DNA of 13,453 nt from MAG-121220-bin8 sp964433845 (GTDB lineage Bacteria > Bacteroidota > Bacteroidia > Flavobacteriales > Flavobacteriaceae), in assembly GCA_964433845.1 (NCBI GenBank), contig CAYSTA010000039.1:1-13453 (forward strand), given 5' to 3'. Positions 12,939 through 13,453 of the stretch are shown piece after piece (the first letter of the stretch is position 1; the number at the start of each line of letters is the position of its first letter). The notes beneath the pieces were generated by a model. The model ran no database searches and was not told the DNA's origin. It worked only from the letters and a program-made list of their open reading frames with translations. Made by a program: the position numbers and the translations under genes.

Positions 12939-13453
12939 ATGAAAAAAACAATTATTTTTTTAAGCATTTTTTTACTTTTTTCTTGTAAAACAAAAAATTC
13001 TGATTCCAAAAAAGAAACAGACAAAGTCATAGAAAATAAAGAAGAAGAGGTAAATATTATTGGATACTTCGATAGAAATGAGTTGCAAAAAAATCCATAC
13101 GCACTTTGGTTTGATGAAAATTATAAAAATTATGACCTTGATGAATCAACCGCTGAAAAAATTAAACCACTAATCAAGAATTTTGAAATTACAGTTTTCA
13201 TGGGCACCTGGTGCGAAGAAAGTCAAAAAGATATACCGGGGTTCTTTAAGCTTTATGATTATATAAAAGCTGATAATGAAAAAATTCAATTAATTGGAAT
13301 GAGTGAACAAAAAAGTACGCCACAGAATTATGAAAAGGGATTAGAAATTTTCAATGTTCCAACTTATATCTTCAAAAAAAATGGAAAAGAAATTAACATG
13401 GAAGCTTTTATAATATGGCTTTGGGGGCACAGTATAAACAATATGGAATTCGT
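12939..13453 (+). CDS. Thioredoxin-like lipoprotein, single active-site cysteine (3' end outside window)
   Basis: 171 codons are visible before the right edge. The N-terminus is a short lipoprotein signal with lipobox LFSC (Cys16), then a Lys/Glu-rich linker (17-38). A thioredoxin fold follows: EITVFMGTWCEES (83-95) with the active-site segment W91-C92-E-E-S95, where the second cysteine of CxxC is Ser; KIQLIGMSEQKS (115-126); the cis-proline loop NVPTYIFKKNGKEI (139-152). Related flavobacterial lipoproteins have WCGDS or similar, so a one-cysteine site is normal for the group and suggests a role other than simple disulfide oxidation. Homologs I remember continue after 'NGKE' with a hydrophobic strand and an amphipathic helix; here the text from about residue 154 does not fit that. 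The gene starts one base after the gpmI stop. Confidence 0.8.
   Translation, partial: MKKTIIFLSIFLLFSCKTKNSDSKKETDKVIENKEEEVNIIGYFDRNELQKNPYALWFDENYKNYDLDESTAEKIKPLIKNFEITVFMGTWCEESQKDIPGFFKLYDYIKADNEKIQLIGMSEQKSTPQNYEKGLEIFNVPTYIFKKNGKEINMEAFIIWLWGHSINNMEF

Noticed and set aside
1..13453. Mobile elements, phage genes, CRISPR arrays, toxin-antitoxin or restriction systems
   Set aside because: No transposase, integrase, repeat-spacer pattern or nuclease or methylase motif for such systems was seen on either strand.

Overview
The window reads as chromosome of a marine-type member of the Bacteroidota, most likely class Flavobacteriia. Evidence: the DNA is strongly A+T-rich; genes are packed tightly with short overlaps; several promoter-like sites match the Bacteroidota -7 element TAnnTTTG; many products carry lipoprotein or Sec signals ending in the flavobacterial 'SQ' style (FSQ, YSQ); and the families present are typical of the group (flavobacterial flavin reductase, DUF6702, CarboxypepD_reg-like proteins, single-cysteine thioredoxin lipoprotein). 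I see no mobile element, prophage, CRISPR array or recognisable defence locus. No stretch above about 200 bases lacks a gene; the largest gap is 1602-1795.

Layout. (1) 1-1601, minus: a secreted protein with two TonB-C-like repeats followed after 3 bases by a CPBP intramembrane protease that runs off the left edge. (2) 1602-1795: a regulatory gap holding a Bacteroidota-type -7 element, a sigma-54-like motif and an 11-bp-arm palindrome, in front of a plus-strand lipoprotein gene that ends at a strong terminator (2491-2523). (3) 2512-4085, minus: a sulfatase lipoprotein and a small two-helix DUF3955 protein overlapping its end. (4) 4114-5369, plus: a flavin reductase-like protein and an O-methyltransferase, overlapping by 4 bases. 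(5) 5366-10125, minus: tRNA-Gly(TCC), two paralogous CarboxypepD_reg-like envelope proteins, a DUF6702 protein, a large M1 metallopeptidase and a TatA-type translocase subunit. (6) 10206-13453, plus: a GNAT acetyltransferase, an M15 (VanY-like) peptidase, phosphoglycerate mutase gpmI with a TTG start, and a thioredoxin-like lipoprotein cut by the right edge.

How the genes fit together. Most products act in the cell envelope: exported peptidases (M1, M15, CPBP), lipoproteins, a sulfatase, TonB-C-like repeats and a Tat subunit. The least understood and most system-like unit is the minus block 8030-10035 plus the M1 peptidase: two diverged tandem paralogs and a DUF6702 protein with overlapping genes, all exported, immediately ahead of the peptidase. 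Functional linkage of that block is inference from arrangement. gpmI and tRNA-Gly are housekeeping genes. Nothing here is clearly a new system; the best leads are that block, the composite regulatory region at 1695-1771, and an apparent break in the thioredoxin gene in the last ~57 bases.
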